This document shows, piece after piece, positions 45,084 through 53,903 of a stretch of DNA of 64,000 nt. Position 1 is the stretch's first letter. Each line of letters starts with the position of its first letter. The position numbers and the translations under genes are program-made. The DNA is from Collinsella sp. AF25-2LB (GTDB lineage: Bacteria > Actinomycetota > Coriobacteriia > Coriobacteriales > Coriobacteriaceae), in NCBI RefSeq assembly GCF_003458415.1, contig NZ_QRUF01000008.1:1-64000 (forward strand), written 5' to 3'. Below the pieces are notes generated by a model, which was not told the origin of the DNA, did no database searches, and was given only the letters and a program-made list of their open reading frames with translations.

Positions 45084-45440
45084 ATGATTTCCATGCGTGA
45101 GGCGTATGAGAAGATCGGTGCCAATTATGATGACGCTTGCGCTCGGCTGATGGGCGATGAGATGCTTGCCCGCTTTGCCCTCAAGTTTTTGGATGACGAG
45201 AGCATGGGCAAGCTGGAGGCCGCCATGGCGGCAGGAGACGCCGAAGGTGCGTTTATGGCAGCGCACACGCTCAAGGGCGTGAGCCAGAACCTGGGATTCG
45301 ATAATCTGTACGAGCCGGCGGTTGTGGTGACCGAAGCGCTGCGCGGCGCCGATGCCGTTGACGGCGCTCGCGAGGGAATGCATGCGCTGCAGCAGCAATA
45401 TGCGGCAACGATGTCGGCCTTGCGCGAGGCGGCCGAGTAA
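45084..45440 (+). CDS. Hpt phosphotransfer protein
   Basis: A 118-residue histidine phosphotransfer protein. AAHTLKGVSQNLGFDNL carries the phosphorylated H61, within a predicted helical bundle. It lies in an operon with the receiver/HD-GYP gene and probably exchanges phosphate with it. No histidine kinase gene is nearby. AAAGGAG precedes two in-frame ATGs (45084 and 45093). Confidence 0.9.
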   Translation: MISMREAYEKIGANYDDACARLMGDEMLARFALKFLDDESMGKLEAAMAAGDAEGAFMAAHTLKGVSQNLGFDNLYEPAVVVTEALRGADAVDGAREGMHALQQQYAATMSALREAAE

Positions 45441-45464
45441 GAGCTCGCGAGCTTTGATGACTAT

Positions 45465-45528
45465 GAGAGTTGATAATCTCCCGTTTTAGGCCCGGTGGCG
45501 GCCTCAAAGTGGGAGATTGTCCACTCTC
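45465..45528. repeat. Inverted repeat after the Hpt gene
   Basis: GAGAGTTGATAATCTCCC (45465-45482) and GGGAGATTGTCCACTCTC (45511-45528) are complementary at 16 of 18 positions. No T-run follows. It may serve as a terminator. Confidence 0.55.
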
Positions 45529-45615
45529 GTTCGATACATGTCCAAAAATCCACGCTCACCCCTTCTGATTAGTGAATGGCCCATGCGCACTGGCGGGGCT
45601 TTCCGCATGCAATCC

Positions 45616-45650
45616 ATATCGTTGTTCGATAAACTGTTCGAATAACGATA
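45616..45650. promoter_or_regulatory. Operator-like repeat ahead of the DUF2975/XRE pair
   Basis: TATCGTTGTTCGAT (45617-45630) and TTCGAATAACGATA (45637-45650) form an imperfect inverted repeat. The same 17-base core (ATATCGTTGTTCGATAA) recurs inverted at 46661-46677 with three differences. It is a likely binding site of the XRE regulator encoded at 46240. Confidence 0.55.
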
Positions 45651-45670
45651 GAGTCGATGAGGGTGAGTGT

Positions 45671-46231
45671 ATGTCCAACAGCGTTCAGCGTATGGCCAAG
45701 GCGGGCGAAAATATCAGGAAGCTTGGTTTTTGCATGGCAGCCGTTTTTGCAGGGATGCTCGTCGCTTTTGCCGCGTTGGTTGTTTACGTGATCTGGTATG
45801 CGGTTGCAAACGTTGTTTCTGTCGATTCTTTCGGTGTCGTGACGCTTTTCGATGGCGGGAGCATCGTTATCCCAAGCGGGCTGTGCCTGGCACTCGTCGT
45901 GGGTGTTTCGCTTGTCGTTTTGTGCGGAATCAGCCATAACATCTCTCGGGGCGTCTCGCCCTTTACCAAGGCGCATGTGCGGCTTATCCGTGTTCTCGCG
46001 CTTGCCTTTGCTGTTAACGCCGCGGTTTCGCTTGTTGGTGCCTATGGATCGGTCAATCTCACCATTGGCGGACTGGAGCTTTACATTGTGCCTCATTCCT
46101 TCGTTATTGAGATTTGCCAAGGCGCTACCTTTGATGCGGGGTCGTTTATCGGCGCAGTTGTCTGTTTGTTTATCTCGGCGATCTGGAGTTATGCCTCGCT
46201 GCTCCAAGAGCAGTCTGACGAGCTTGTGTAG
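45671..46231 (+). CDS. DUF2975 membrane protein
   Basis: A 186-residue protein with four hydrophobic segments (starting at about 20, 65, 105 and 155), matching the layout of DUF2975 proteins. These are regularly encoded next to a small Cro/CI regulator, as here (9 nt to the next gene). The function is unknown. The ATG follows GAGGGTGAG. Confidence 0.78.
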   Translation: MSNSVQRMAKAGENIRKLGFCMAAVFAGMLVAFAALVVYVIWYAVANVVSVDSFGVVTLFDGGSIVIPSGLCLALVVGVSLVVLCGISHNISRGVSPFTKAHVRLIRVLALAFAVNAAVSLVGAYGSVNLTIGGLELYIVPHSFVIEICQGATFDAGSFIGAVVCLFISAIWSYASLLQEQSDELV

Positions 46232-46239
46232 GAGGAAAC

Positions 46240-46569
46240 ATGAGCTATCTCATCATCGAGCTTGAGACGCAGCTGCTTAAGACCGGAAAGACCAGTGCTG
46301 ATCTGATTCGAGCGACGGGGCATACTCCGGCTAATATTTCAAAGCTTAGAAACGGAAAGATAAAAGCTATTCGCCTAAAGACGCTCCTCGATATCTGTGA
46401 TGAGCTTGATTGTCAACCGGGAGATATTATTCAGCGCGTGAGCGAGAAAGAGCTTGAGGAGCTTATTGTCGAGCGTGCAAAAAACGTTGTGAGGCAGATG
46501 CGGGACGGCGGAGGCAACGAGGCGTCGCTTCCGACATCAGTCTTTGCTGTCGATTTGAGCGACGAGTAG
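46240..46569 (+). CDS. Small Cro/CI (XRE) regulator
   Basis: A 109-residue protein. TSADLIRATGHTPANISKLRNGKIKAIRLKTLLDICDELDCQPGDIIQ is a YozG-like helix-turn-helix of the type that accompanies DUF2975 proteins. The C-terminal third is polar. It probably represses its own operon and the ABC operon downstream through the shared TATCG motif. Confidence 0.85.
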   Translation: MSYLIIELETQLLKTGKTSADLIRATGHTPANISKLRNGKIKAIRLKTLLDICDELDCQPGDIIQRVSEKELEELIVERAKNVVRQMRDGGGNEASLPTSVFAVDLSDE

Positions 46570-46609
46570 CTTAAGGCGAACAACTAAAACGAAATATCAG
46601 CGTGAAGGG

Positions 46610-46638
46610 ACCCGTGTCTAACACGGGTTCTTTCTTTT
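46610..46638 (+). terminator. Terminator after the XRE gene
   Basis: ACCCGTGT and ACACGGGT pair around CTA and are followed by TCTTTCTTTT. A strong intrinsic terminator. Confidence 0.88.
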
Positions 46639-46646
46639 AGATTATC

Positions 46647-46677
46647 TTGACAAATATGAGTTATCGAAAAACAATAA
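46647..46677 (+). promoter_or_regulatory. -35 element and second XRE operator ahead of the ABC operon
   Basis: TTGACA (46647-46652) is followed by TTATCGAAAAACAATAA (46661-46677), the inverted form of the motif at 45616. The site lies where the spacer and -10 should be, so binding would block transcription. The -10 itself is poor. Confidence 0.5.
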
Positions 46678-46713
46678 CAACTATGGAAAACGATAAAGTA
46701 AAGAAGGAACGAT

Positions 46714-47475
46714 ATGAGCGGTTTTGCTATCAAGCGGAACGGGAGGCCAATGAACGCATCAACGATAAGGCTATCAAGGGTGTCAAAGCGCTACGGGAAA
46801 CGGCGCGTTTTGCATGACGTTTCCTTCGAGGTGGATCAGTCTGAGCTTTGCGCCCTTGTTGGTGCAAACGGGGCGGGCAAAAGCACGCTTATTAAAATAG
46901 TGCTGGGCCTCTGTGAGCCATCGTCGGGGAGCGTGGAGCTCTTTGGAGGCAAGTCGAAAAAAGAGCTGAGCCTGATGCGGACGCGTGTCGGCTATGTGCC
47001 AGATTCTTGCGGAGCATACCAATCTCTCAGTGCGGCTGAGAATCTTCGGATCCGATGTGCGGAATGGGGGCTCGATGAGAAACGTGAGATTCCTCGCGTC
47101 TTGGGCCTGGTCGGGCTGGACGTCGATGAGAAAAAGAGCGTGAGCAGTTTTTCTCTGGGAATGAAACGGCGACTGGATATAGCTACGGCTTTATTGGGCG
47201 ACACCGACGTACTAATTTTCGATGAGCCGGCAAATGGATTGGATCCGTTGGGCATCGAGAGTATATGGGCCCTTATCGGTCGATTGAATCGGGAGCAGGG
47301 CAAAACCATGCTTATCTCTAGCCACGACTTGGATGAGCTGGCATCGGTTGCAACAAGCTGCCTGTTTCTTCATGACGGTGAACTGCTAAAAAAGGAATCG
47401 ATGGACGTCATAAGGGATGAGGCGCCATCCCTAAAAGAGTATTACAGGCGCTTGATGAAGGCGGTCTCGCTATGA
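46714..47475 (+). CDS. ABC transporter ATPase, bacteriocin-immunity or ABC-2 type
   Basis: A 253-residue ATPase with Walker A GANGAGKST, signature SFSLGMKRRLDIATALL, and Walker B LIFDEPANGLD. The GMKRR signature and the GANGAGKST loop are typical of ATPases that pair with ABC-2 permeases, such as lantibiotic-immunity LanF or BcrA. Two starts have good ribosome-binding sites: 46714 (AAGGAA) and 46750 (GGGAGG). The next gene overlaps its end by 4 nt. Confidence 0.9.
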   Translation: MSGFAIKRNGRPMNASTIRLSRVSKRYGKRRVLHDVSFEVDQSELCALVGANGAGKSTLIKIVLGLCEPSSGSVELFGGKSKKELSLMRTRVGYVPDSCGAYQSLSAAENLRIRCAEWGLDEKREIPRVLGLVGLDVDEKKSVSSFSLGMKRRLDIATALLGDTDVLIFDEPANGLDPLGIESIWALIGRLNREQGKTMLISSHDLDELASVATSCLFLHDGELLKKESMDVIRDEAPSLKEYYRRLMKAVSL

Positions 47476-48296
47476 AGCGGGCGATCCATCCCATAAAGGC
47501 AGATATGATGCGTTGGCACAGGATATTTCCGGCGAAGTTTGGTCTTGCGCTTATGTTGGCGTTCGGCCTTCTCTTCGGCATCTTTCTAAAAAACGGAACA
47601 ACGTTGCTCGTCTTTGGCTATGGCGTTTGTGGGGAGGATATTGGTTTCCTCTGGAATGCAATCGATCCTTCTGCGCCTGATGAGTCCCTTGCGCGCAGCG
47701 CTTTTGCCGGTACATCCCTGTTCGTTCCACTCATCGTTTGTTTGGTGCTTTTACAGGAGCATGGCTATAAAGAGGGGCACCGAATTTCTTCGGCAAGAGG
47801 TCTCAACCGCTTTTATGGGGCTCTAGCCCATGCATTTTCGTCTGCTTTAATAATTGGCGCAGCGTATAGCGCGCTTTGCCTCCTTCTTTTTGCAATAGCC
47901 ATAATACGTGGAGGGCATAACTACTCGCACAACATACTAACTGTATTTTTGCCTGCAATGATAGTCAACGCCGTATTGGTGATATCGGTTGCGCTGGAGA
48001 CGGTGACCATCTATCGGATAACGGGCAGCGCTGTATTGAGCGGGGCCGTGGTGATAGTTGGATTTGTCATGAGCTTGACGCTCTACGGAGCCTTCCTTCA
48101 GGCACCTATACCATCCTTGCGATGGATCTTCTTCCTTCCGGGGCCGTACCTTGGAGTCGGATGTGCCCTTGGGTATAGCGATATGGGGCAGCTGACGCTT
48201 CTGGGATATGGCGTGGCAGCCAGCTGTCTATCGGTATTGATTTACGCTCTCTTGAGCTTTCGCGCTGGGGGTGTGCTCAATGGCTCGTCAGATTAA
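47472..48296 (+). CDS. ABC-2-type permease subunit (bacteriocin-immunity-like)
   Basis: A 274-residue membrane protein with six hydrophobic segments, similar in size and layout to LanE/LanG permeases. DMMRWHRIFPAKFGLALMLAF begins the first segment. It has little sequence identity I can name, so the call rests on size, topology and position between the ATPase and a second permease. The codon use is AT-richer than its neighbours. Confidence 0.72.
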   Translation: MKRAIHPIKADMMRWHRIFPAKFGLALMLAFGLLFGIFLKNGTTLLVFGYGVCGEDIGFLWNAIDPSAPDESLARSAFAGTSLFVPLIVCLVLLQEHGYKEGHRISSARGLNRFYGALAHAFSSALIIGAAYSALCLLLFAIAIIRGGHNYSHNILTVFLPAMIVNAVLVISVALETVTIYRITGSAVLSGAVVIVGFVMSLTLYGAFLQAPIPSLRWIFFLPGPYLGVGCALGYSDMGQLTLLGYGVAASCLSVLIYALLSFRAGGVLNGSSD

Positions 48297-49098
48297 AAGA
48301 CTTCTCCAGTCAGAATTGAAGCATGTGAGCAAATGGGCGTACGCCTTAATCCTGGTAATTTATGCGTACATGGTGATATTGCAGCTTAATTCTTTCCCGA
48401 TGTGGTTCTGTAGCCTCCGTGAGAACAGTTTCTTGGGTTTTTTCCCAGACCCGACGCTTCGGCTATCGGCGGAGGATGTCCTTCTATTTGGCAATGCAGA
48501 GGTTTTTCGCGGTCTGCTGTTCAACGTAGCCCCGTTGGCCCATGCATTGTTCTTTCCGTTCATCGCGGCTTGCATTGTGCCGCGCTTTGTCAGTTCGGGC
48601 TTTGTCGAGGAACCGTGGGGGTTGTCGGAGGCTCGGGGAGGGAAGCGTGTGTGCGCTATCGTTGCGCGAGTGGTGCTATCTTCTTTTGCCCTTTTGGGCG
48701 CGTTTGTCCTGTCGAGTGTCGTTTTGTACTGTCTTAACTGCGCAATCGTTTCGGATGCTCAGCAGTATTTCAACCTGCATGTATTTTGCTATCGACTTGT
48801 TCTTGCTGCCGCTGCCTGCCTTGCATACGTGGTTTCTTGCGTAATCGTTGTTTCCTATTTTGGGTCCGGCTTCGGTCCGATTGGCATGCTGTTGCTTGTC
48901 AACGTCGTAGCGATCTACATACAGATCGGGGCCAATTCCATGCTTCCGCTTCCAGCCTCGATGCTCATGTGGATTTGCGGCGTGACCCCGTTGGGGAATG
49001 GTCAATGCATCTCGATTTTAATTGACTGCCTCATAAACGTAGCAAGCGTTTTTATCATTTGCTTTACTGTCGACCGATTGCGGTCGAGATTTCTCTGA
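48280..49098 (+). CDS. Second ABC-2-type permease subunit
   Basis: A 272-residue protein with six hydrophobic segments and an N-terminal amphipathic start (ARQIKRLLQSELKHVSKWAY). RFVSSGFVEEPWGLSEARGGKRVCAIVARV resembles cytosolic loops of ABC-2 permeases. It overlaps the preceding gene by 17 nt; a GTG at 48271 is an alternative start. With that gene it would make a heterodimeric pore. Confidence 0.72.
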   Translation: MARQIKRLLQSELKHVSKWAYALILVIYAYMVILQLNSFPMWFCSLRENSFLGFFPDPTLRLSAEDVLLFGNAEVFRGLLFNVAPLAHALFFPFIAACIVPRFVSSGFVEEPWGLSEARGGKRVCAIVARVVLSSFALLGAFVLSSVVLYCLNCAIVSDAQQYFNLHVFCYRLVLAAAACLAYVVSCVIVVSYFGSGFGPIGMLLLVNVVAIYIQIGANSMLPLPASMLMWICGVTPLGNGQCISILIDCLINVASVFIICFTVDRLRSRFL

Positions 49099-49138
49099 TT
49101 GTTTGTGAGGGATAATCATACCGAGCATATCAAATACA

Positions 49139-49172
49139 GGGGGGCGGGCACCGTAGCTGGTGTCCGCCCCCC
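49139..49172. terminator. Bidirectional hairpin between convergent genes
   Basis: GGGGGGCGGGCACC pairs with GGTGTCCGCCCCCC across 6 nt, with one wobble. It lies between the permease gene and the oppositely directed hydrolase gene. Confidence 0.75.
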
Positions 49173-49207
49173 CGGCTTAGGAGGCTTTAACCTGAGTGGT
49201 TCGCGTG

Positions 49208-50017
49208 CTAGCGGGCCTGCTTGACCTTGGCTGCCGCCTCGACAAACGACTTCCAGAGGTTAAAGTCGGTTTCGAGCGTCTGCCAGGTGTACTCGGGATG
49301 CCATTGCACGCCCAGGCAGAAGGGTTGGCCTTCGACTTCGATGCACTCGGGCACGCCATCGGTTGCCTTGGCGACCAAGCGCGTGCTTTTACCCAGACGA
49401 TCGATGCAGCAGTGGTGTGCGGAGTTGGTCTGGATAAGCCTGTGCCCGCCAAGCGCGCGCTCCAGCAACGAGCCCGGCACGACCTCGACGGGATGCACGG
49501 GGTCGTTGAGCACGTGGGTATGGCGCCACTGCGTGCGGCCCTCGCGCGCGCCCAGGCTTGGCACGTCCATGCACAGGGTGCCGCCGGTGGCGACATTGAG
49601 CAACTGCGTGCCGCGGCAGGTGGTAAAGAGCGGCTTTTTGGCGCGGAGCACCTCGCCGACCAGCTTAAACTCAAAGCTATCGCGGATCTCGCAGCAGAGG
49701 GTGGGGTCGTAGGGTCGATCATCGCCCCAACGTTTGGGATTGACATCGGGGCCGCCGGGAATGGCGATGCCGTCGGCGATATCGACGTAATGACGGATGA
49801 CCTCAATGTCCTCGGTGATGGACATCTGCAGCGGCAGGCCGCCGGCGGCAAGGATGGCATCGACAAAGACGCTCGCAATCTCCTCGTTGGGGGAGAGCGT
49901 CTCGCTCAAATAGGGTTTCGCTTCTTCCCAGCGTGGTGCGACCAGGATGAGCGGACGGTCGGCGGGATCGACGTCGACGTGCGGAGTGTAGGACGATGAG
50001 GTGCGGGTTCCGATCAT
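49208..50017 (-). CDS. Class I glutamine amidotransferase, gamma-glutamyl-GABA hydrolase type (PuuD-like)
   Basis: A 269-residue peptidase C26 family member. TTCRGTQLLNVATGG carries the nucleophile C134, and VQWHPEYTW the His and Glu. IPGGPDVNPKRWG is typical of PuuD-type gamma-glutamyl hydrolases. It follows the genes of an amino-acid importer, so it may release glutamate or another amino acid from imported gamma-glutamyl compounds. That link is inference from position. Confidence 0.87.
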   Translation of the reverse strand: MIGTRTSSSYTPHVDVDPADRPLILVAPRWEEAKPYLSETLSPNEEIASVFVDAILAAGGLPLQMSITEDIEVIRHYVDIADGIAIPGGPDVNPKRWGDDRPYDPTLCCEIRDSFEFKLVGEVLRAKKPLFTTCRGTQLLNVATGGTLCMDVPSLGAREGRTQWRHTHVLNDPVHPVEVVPGSLLERALGGHRLIQTNSAHHCCIDRLGKSTRLVAKATDGVPECIEVEGQPFCLGVQWHPEYTWQTLETDFNLWKSFVEAAAKVKQAR

Positions 50018-50104
50018 GGGCGTAGCTTTCGAATCCGGGTGGACATGGCACAGGGGTGGCGCGGAGCAAACGTTACTGATGAATTTGCCCGCGTGGCAAT
50101 TGGG

Positions 50105-50869
<765 letters not shown>

Positions 50870-50905
50870 GGTGCTCGGCTCCTTATGACTAGAAATGGTA
50901 AAGCG

Positions 50906-51739
50906 TTAGCGGATGATGGTCGCGCCGGTCTTGTGCGAAACATAGACAGCGGCCTTGTTGATCGCGACGTTGATGAGGATGTAGATGACTGCGATCACCA
51001 GGTAGACCGACACGAGGGCATCGTAGTTGGTAATGAGCACGCGGGCATTTTGCATGAGGTCGGGGTAGCTCACCACATAGGCGACGGTGGTGTCTTTGAC
51101 TACGACCACGAGCTGTGAAATCAAGGACGGAATGATAAACCGAATAGCCTGCGGCAACACGATTTTAAAGGTGATTTTGGCCTTGGAGAGACCGAGCGCC
51201 TGGGCTGCCTCGACCTGACCGCGCGGCACGGCATTGACGCCGGCGCGGAAGATCTCGGCAAGTACGCCAGCTGCGGCGAGCGCGACGGGAAGCGTGAGCA
51301 TCCAAAACGACGGTAGCGCGATCTTGTACTGGGGCAGCACCAAAAAGAAGAAGTAGATGAACAGCAGACTCGGCACACCGCGGAAGAAATCGGTGAGCAC
51401 GCGGCAGACCAGCTGTAGCGGCTTGATGCCGCTGGTGCGGCCGAGCATAAGGGCTAAGCCCAGCACCAGCGCGATGGCGCCAGCGGTGAGTGCGACTTTA
51501 ACGGTGCCCTCAAAGCCGGCAAGCAAGAACTTCCAGGTAGTGAGGTGCGTAAAGAAATACCAATAGTGGACCGAAAGCTGACCGGTCACATAAAAGCGCT
51601 GCAGTACCAGGATGGCGAGCGCGGCGACAGCAACAAGCGAGATGGCGGTGCCGATGCGAATCTTGGCGCGCATCTTGGGGCCGGGAGCCTCGTAGAGCGC
51701 ATCGCGCATGGTGAGCGCGGAGGTGGAATGCTTGCTCAT
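50906..51739 (-). CDS. Polar amino acid ABC transporter permease
   Basis: A 277-residue permease of the HisMQ/GlnP family with about five membrane segments. AGVLAEIFRAGVNAVPRGQVEAAQALGLSKAKITFKIVLPQAIRFIIPSL is the EAA loop that docks on the ATPase (G and the two acidic residues intact). It overlaps the other permease gene by 4 nt. Confidence 0.94.
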   Translation of the reverse strand: MSKHSTSALTMRDALYEAPGPKMRAKIRIGTAISLVAVAALAILVLQRFYVTGQLSVHYWYFFTHLTTWKFLLAGFEGTVKVALTAGAIALVLGLALMLGRTSGIKPLQLVCRVLTDFFRGVPSLLFIYFFFLVLPQYKIALPSFWMLTLPVALAAAGVLAEIFRAGVNAVPRGQVEAAQALGLSKAKITFKIVLPQAIRFIIPSLISQLVVVVKDTTVAYVVSYPDLMQNARVLITNYDALVSVYLVIAVIYILINVAINKAAVYVSHKTGATIIR

Positions 51740-52395
51740 CGGAGGATCCTCACCTTCTTATCGATGTAGTTGCCAATGTGGCTCACCACAAAGGCCGTGC
51801 CCAGGTAGCCGAGCGCCGAGATAAAGAACGCGGCGACGCCGCCGAGCGAGCGGGTATTGATGTAGCTCACCACGCCGGTGAGTTCCTGCGGCTTAAGCGG
51901 CACCTGGCTGCCGAGCGCGGTGGTGAGCATGACGGCGATAAAGAGGTTGGTCATGGGCAGCACGCTCGAACGCAGCGCCTGCGGAATCACGATCTTAGCG
52001 AGGATACGGCTGAAGCTCATGCCGAGCGAGCGGGCGGCTTCCACCTGGCCGACGCCGACGGTGTTGATGCCGCTCATAAAGTTTTCGGAACCAAAGGCCG
52101 AGCCCAAAAGGACCGTGGCGACGATAACGCAGGTGCGGTAGGGCAGGACGACCTTGAGCGGCGGCAGCGCGTAGACGATGATGATGAGCAGCGCGATGCC
52201 GGGGATGTTGCGGAAGACCTGGACATACAGGTCGCCAAAGACGCGCAGCGGCTTGAGCGGCGACACACGCATCACGGTGACGGCGACGGCCAGCACCATG
52301 GCGATGGCAAACGACTCAAGCGTCATGACCCAGGTTGCTAGCAGCGCGTCGATATAGTTCTGGCCATAGAGCGACCAGAGCTCGGAGAGACTCAT
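51736..52395 (-). CDS. Polar amino acid ABC transporter permease
   Basis: A 219-residue permease of the same family with the EAA loop FMSGINTVGVGQVEAARSLGMSFSRILAKIVIPQALR. With the 277-residue partner it makes a heterodimeric channel. A hairpin (52420-52445) separates it from the upstream binding-protein gene, which would allow the binding protein to be made in excess. Confidence 0.94.
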   Translation of the reverse strand: MSLSELWSLYGQNYIDALLATWVMTLESFAIAMVLAVAVTVMRVSPLKPLRVFGDLYVQVFRNIPGIALLIIIVYALPPLKVVLPYRTCVIVATVLLGSAFGSENFMSGINTVGVGQVEAARSLGMSFSRILAKIVIPQALRSSVLPMTNLFIAVMLTTALGSQVPLKPQELTGVVSYINTRSLGGVAAFFISALGYLGTAFVVSHIGNYIDKKVRILR

Positions 52396-52419
52396 GCGGA
52401 CCTCCTGCCGATAAGGAAA

Positions 52420-52445
52420 GGGGCTCCCGTGTGTACGGAAGCCCC
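52420..52445 (-). terminator. Attenuating hairpin after the binding-protein gene
   Basis: GGGGCTCCCGT pairs with ACGGAAGCCCC across 4 nt, with one mismatch. It sits 89 nt past the binding-protein stop and ahead of the permease genes. Partial termination here would raise binding-protein levels relative to the rest. Confidence 0.55.
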
Positions 52446-52533
52446 GACAACTCAGTGAGGAAACAGTTTACCGCAATAAAGCGCATCATGCGTTTCCATA
52501 TGGTTTCGTTGCGGCCGTTACCAGGCTCGCTGC

Positions 52534-53529
52534 CTAGGCGCCGATCTCGGGCAGCTCGGGAACATTGGTGTCGCCCGTACGGTCGCCGATGCAGATCTGC
52601 CACAGCTCGGTCCAAGTGCCATCGTCCTCAATCCTCTTAAGGAAGTCGTTGACAAAGGCGACGCCGTCGGAATCGAGCGGCAGGCCGATACCATAGGGCT
52701 CCTTGCTGCCGAAGGGCTTGCCGGCGATCTTGTACTTACCGGGCTCGCGGACCAGGGCGCTTTGCTGCATGTTGTTATCGATGACGTAGGCGTCAACGCG
52801 ACCCTGCTGGAGTGCCTGACGGGCCTCCTCGTCGGTCTTGAACTCCTGCTGGCTGGCCTTGGGGGCGAACTCCTCCAGAATGGCGGGGCCGTTGGAGCCG
52901 GACTGGACGGCGACGTTCTTATCGGCCAGGTCGTCGACGCTCTTGATGTCGTCGTTGTCGGCGAGCACTAGGATAGCCTGCTGGGTGTAGTAGTAGGGAC
53001 CGGCAAAGGAGACGAGCTTCTTGCGCTCGTCAGTGATGGTGTAGGTGGCGAAGACAGCGTCGACCTGGCCGTTCTGCAGGACGGACTCGCGCGTGTCCGA
53101 GGTCACCTGGGTGATCTCGACCTTGTTCTCGCCCAGGATGTAGTTGGACAGGAGCTGCGCGATACCGGCATCGAAGCCACGGGTCTGACCGTCTTTCTCG
53201 TTGAGGAGGGAGAAGAGCGTGGAAGTCTGAACGCCACCGATCTTAAAGACGCCGGCGTCCTTGACGGCCGTGGCCCAGGTGCTGGCGGCGACGGCATCGT
53301 CATCGGCCTTGGGGCCGTTGCCGACGAGCTTGTCGAATGCCTTGGCGTCGAGCGTGGTGGAAGCCTCGGTATCCTCGGAGCTCTTGGAGGAACCGGCGGC
53401 GGAACCCTTGTCGGCCTCGGCGCTGGTGTCGGAGCAGCCGGCAAGACCAAGGCCGGCGACGGTTGCGAAGGTGGCGGCAACGAAGCCGCGGCGGTCGAGA
53501 ACGACCTGCTGGGAGAGGTTCTTGCTCAT
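52534..53529 (-). CDS. Amino acid ABC transporter substrate-binding lipoprotein with Tat-type signal
   Basis: A 331-residue binding protein of the solute-binding family 3 (glutamate/glutamine type). The signal holds twin arginines (DRRGFVAAT, R13-R14) and the lipobox LGLAGC (C32), so it is predicted to leave by Tat and be lipid-anchored. A Ser/Glu/Asp-rich linker follows. GQVDAVFATYTITDERKKLVSFAGPYY and DLADKNVAVQSGS are characteristic of the family. The ligand is probably glutamate, glutamine or aspartate. Confidence 0.92.
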   Translation of the reverse strand: MSKNLSQQVVLDRRGFVAATFATVAGLGLAGCSDTSAEADKGSAAGSSKSSEDTEASTTLDAKAFDKLVGNGPKADDDAVAASTWATAVKDAGVFKIGGVQTSTLFSLLNEKDGQTRGFDAGIAQLLSNYILGENKVEITQVTSDTRESVLQNGQVDAVFATYTITDERKKLVSFAGPYYYTQQAILVLADNDDIKSVDDLADKNVAVQSGSNGPAILEEFAPKASQQEFKTDEEARQALQQGRVDAYVIDNNMQQSALVREPGKYKIAGKPFGSKEPYGIGLPLDSDGVAFVNDFLKRIEDDGTWTELWQICIGDRTGDTNVPELPEIGA

Positions 53530-53645
53530 GGTAGAACACCTTTCTCAATAAAATCCCTAGCGGTTGAGTAGAGTTATACCCTATCGCGCTCAAATGGGTC
53601 AACACGAAATAACTCAGAAACATACTTACCTTATGGGTTATTGTA

Positions 53646-53678
53646 CCTACTAAAAAGGGACAGGTTTATTTTGGCAGG
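53646..53678 (+). repeat. REP-like element R5 (degenerate left arm)
   Basis: CCTACTAAAA faces TTTTGGCAGG around the standard AGGGACAGGTTTA loop. One mismatch and one wobble weaken the stem. TTTTATCTGGGCAAACG follows, as after R2. Confidence 0.75.
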
Positions 53679-53798
53679 TTTTATCTGGGCAAACGTCGAA
53701 TATTGCAGCTGAAATAGCGTTTTGCAGACGGCATGATCGATCACAGCGGTCGCTATAATGGCGGCAACGCGACGCATATATAAGTAAGGAGATCGCGT

Positions 53799-53837
53799 AT
53801 GAACGGTTATTCGTTTTTCGCACCGACCATGACTTAA
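53799..53837 (+). pseudogene. Short gene remnant, possibly the start of an iron-containing alcohol dehydrogenase
   Basis: A 12-codon frame (MNGYSFFAPTMT, then stop) follows a perfect AAGGAG site and TATAAT at 53754-53759. Iron-containing alcohol dehydrogenases often begin with a similar pattern (aromatic residues, then a Pro-Thr pair). The frame ends where a palindromic repeat begins. I infer a gene cut off by a rearrangement; a leader peptide is another possibility. Confidence 0.4.
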
Positions 53838-53874
53838 AACCACTACAAAGGGGACAGGCACCTTTGTGGTGGTT
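53838..53874 (+). repeat. GGGACAGG-loop palindrome
   Basis: AACCACTACAAAGG (53838-53851) pairs with CCTTTGTGGTGGTT (53861-53874). The loop GGACAGGCA shares GGACAGG with the R elements, although the stem sequence differs. It directly abuts the gene remnant. Confidence 0.72.
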
Positions 53875-53903
53875 CTTGCAGATGTGGCGGCCCGCCTCGC
53901 TGT

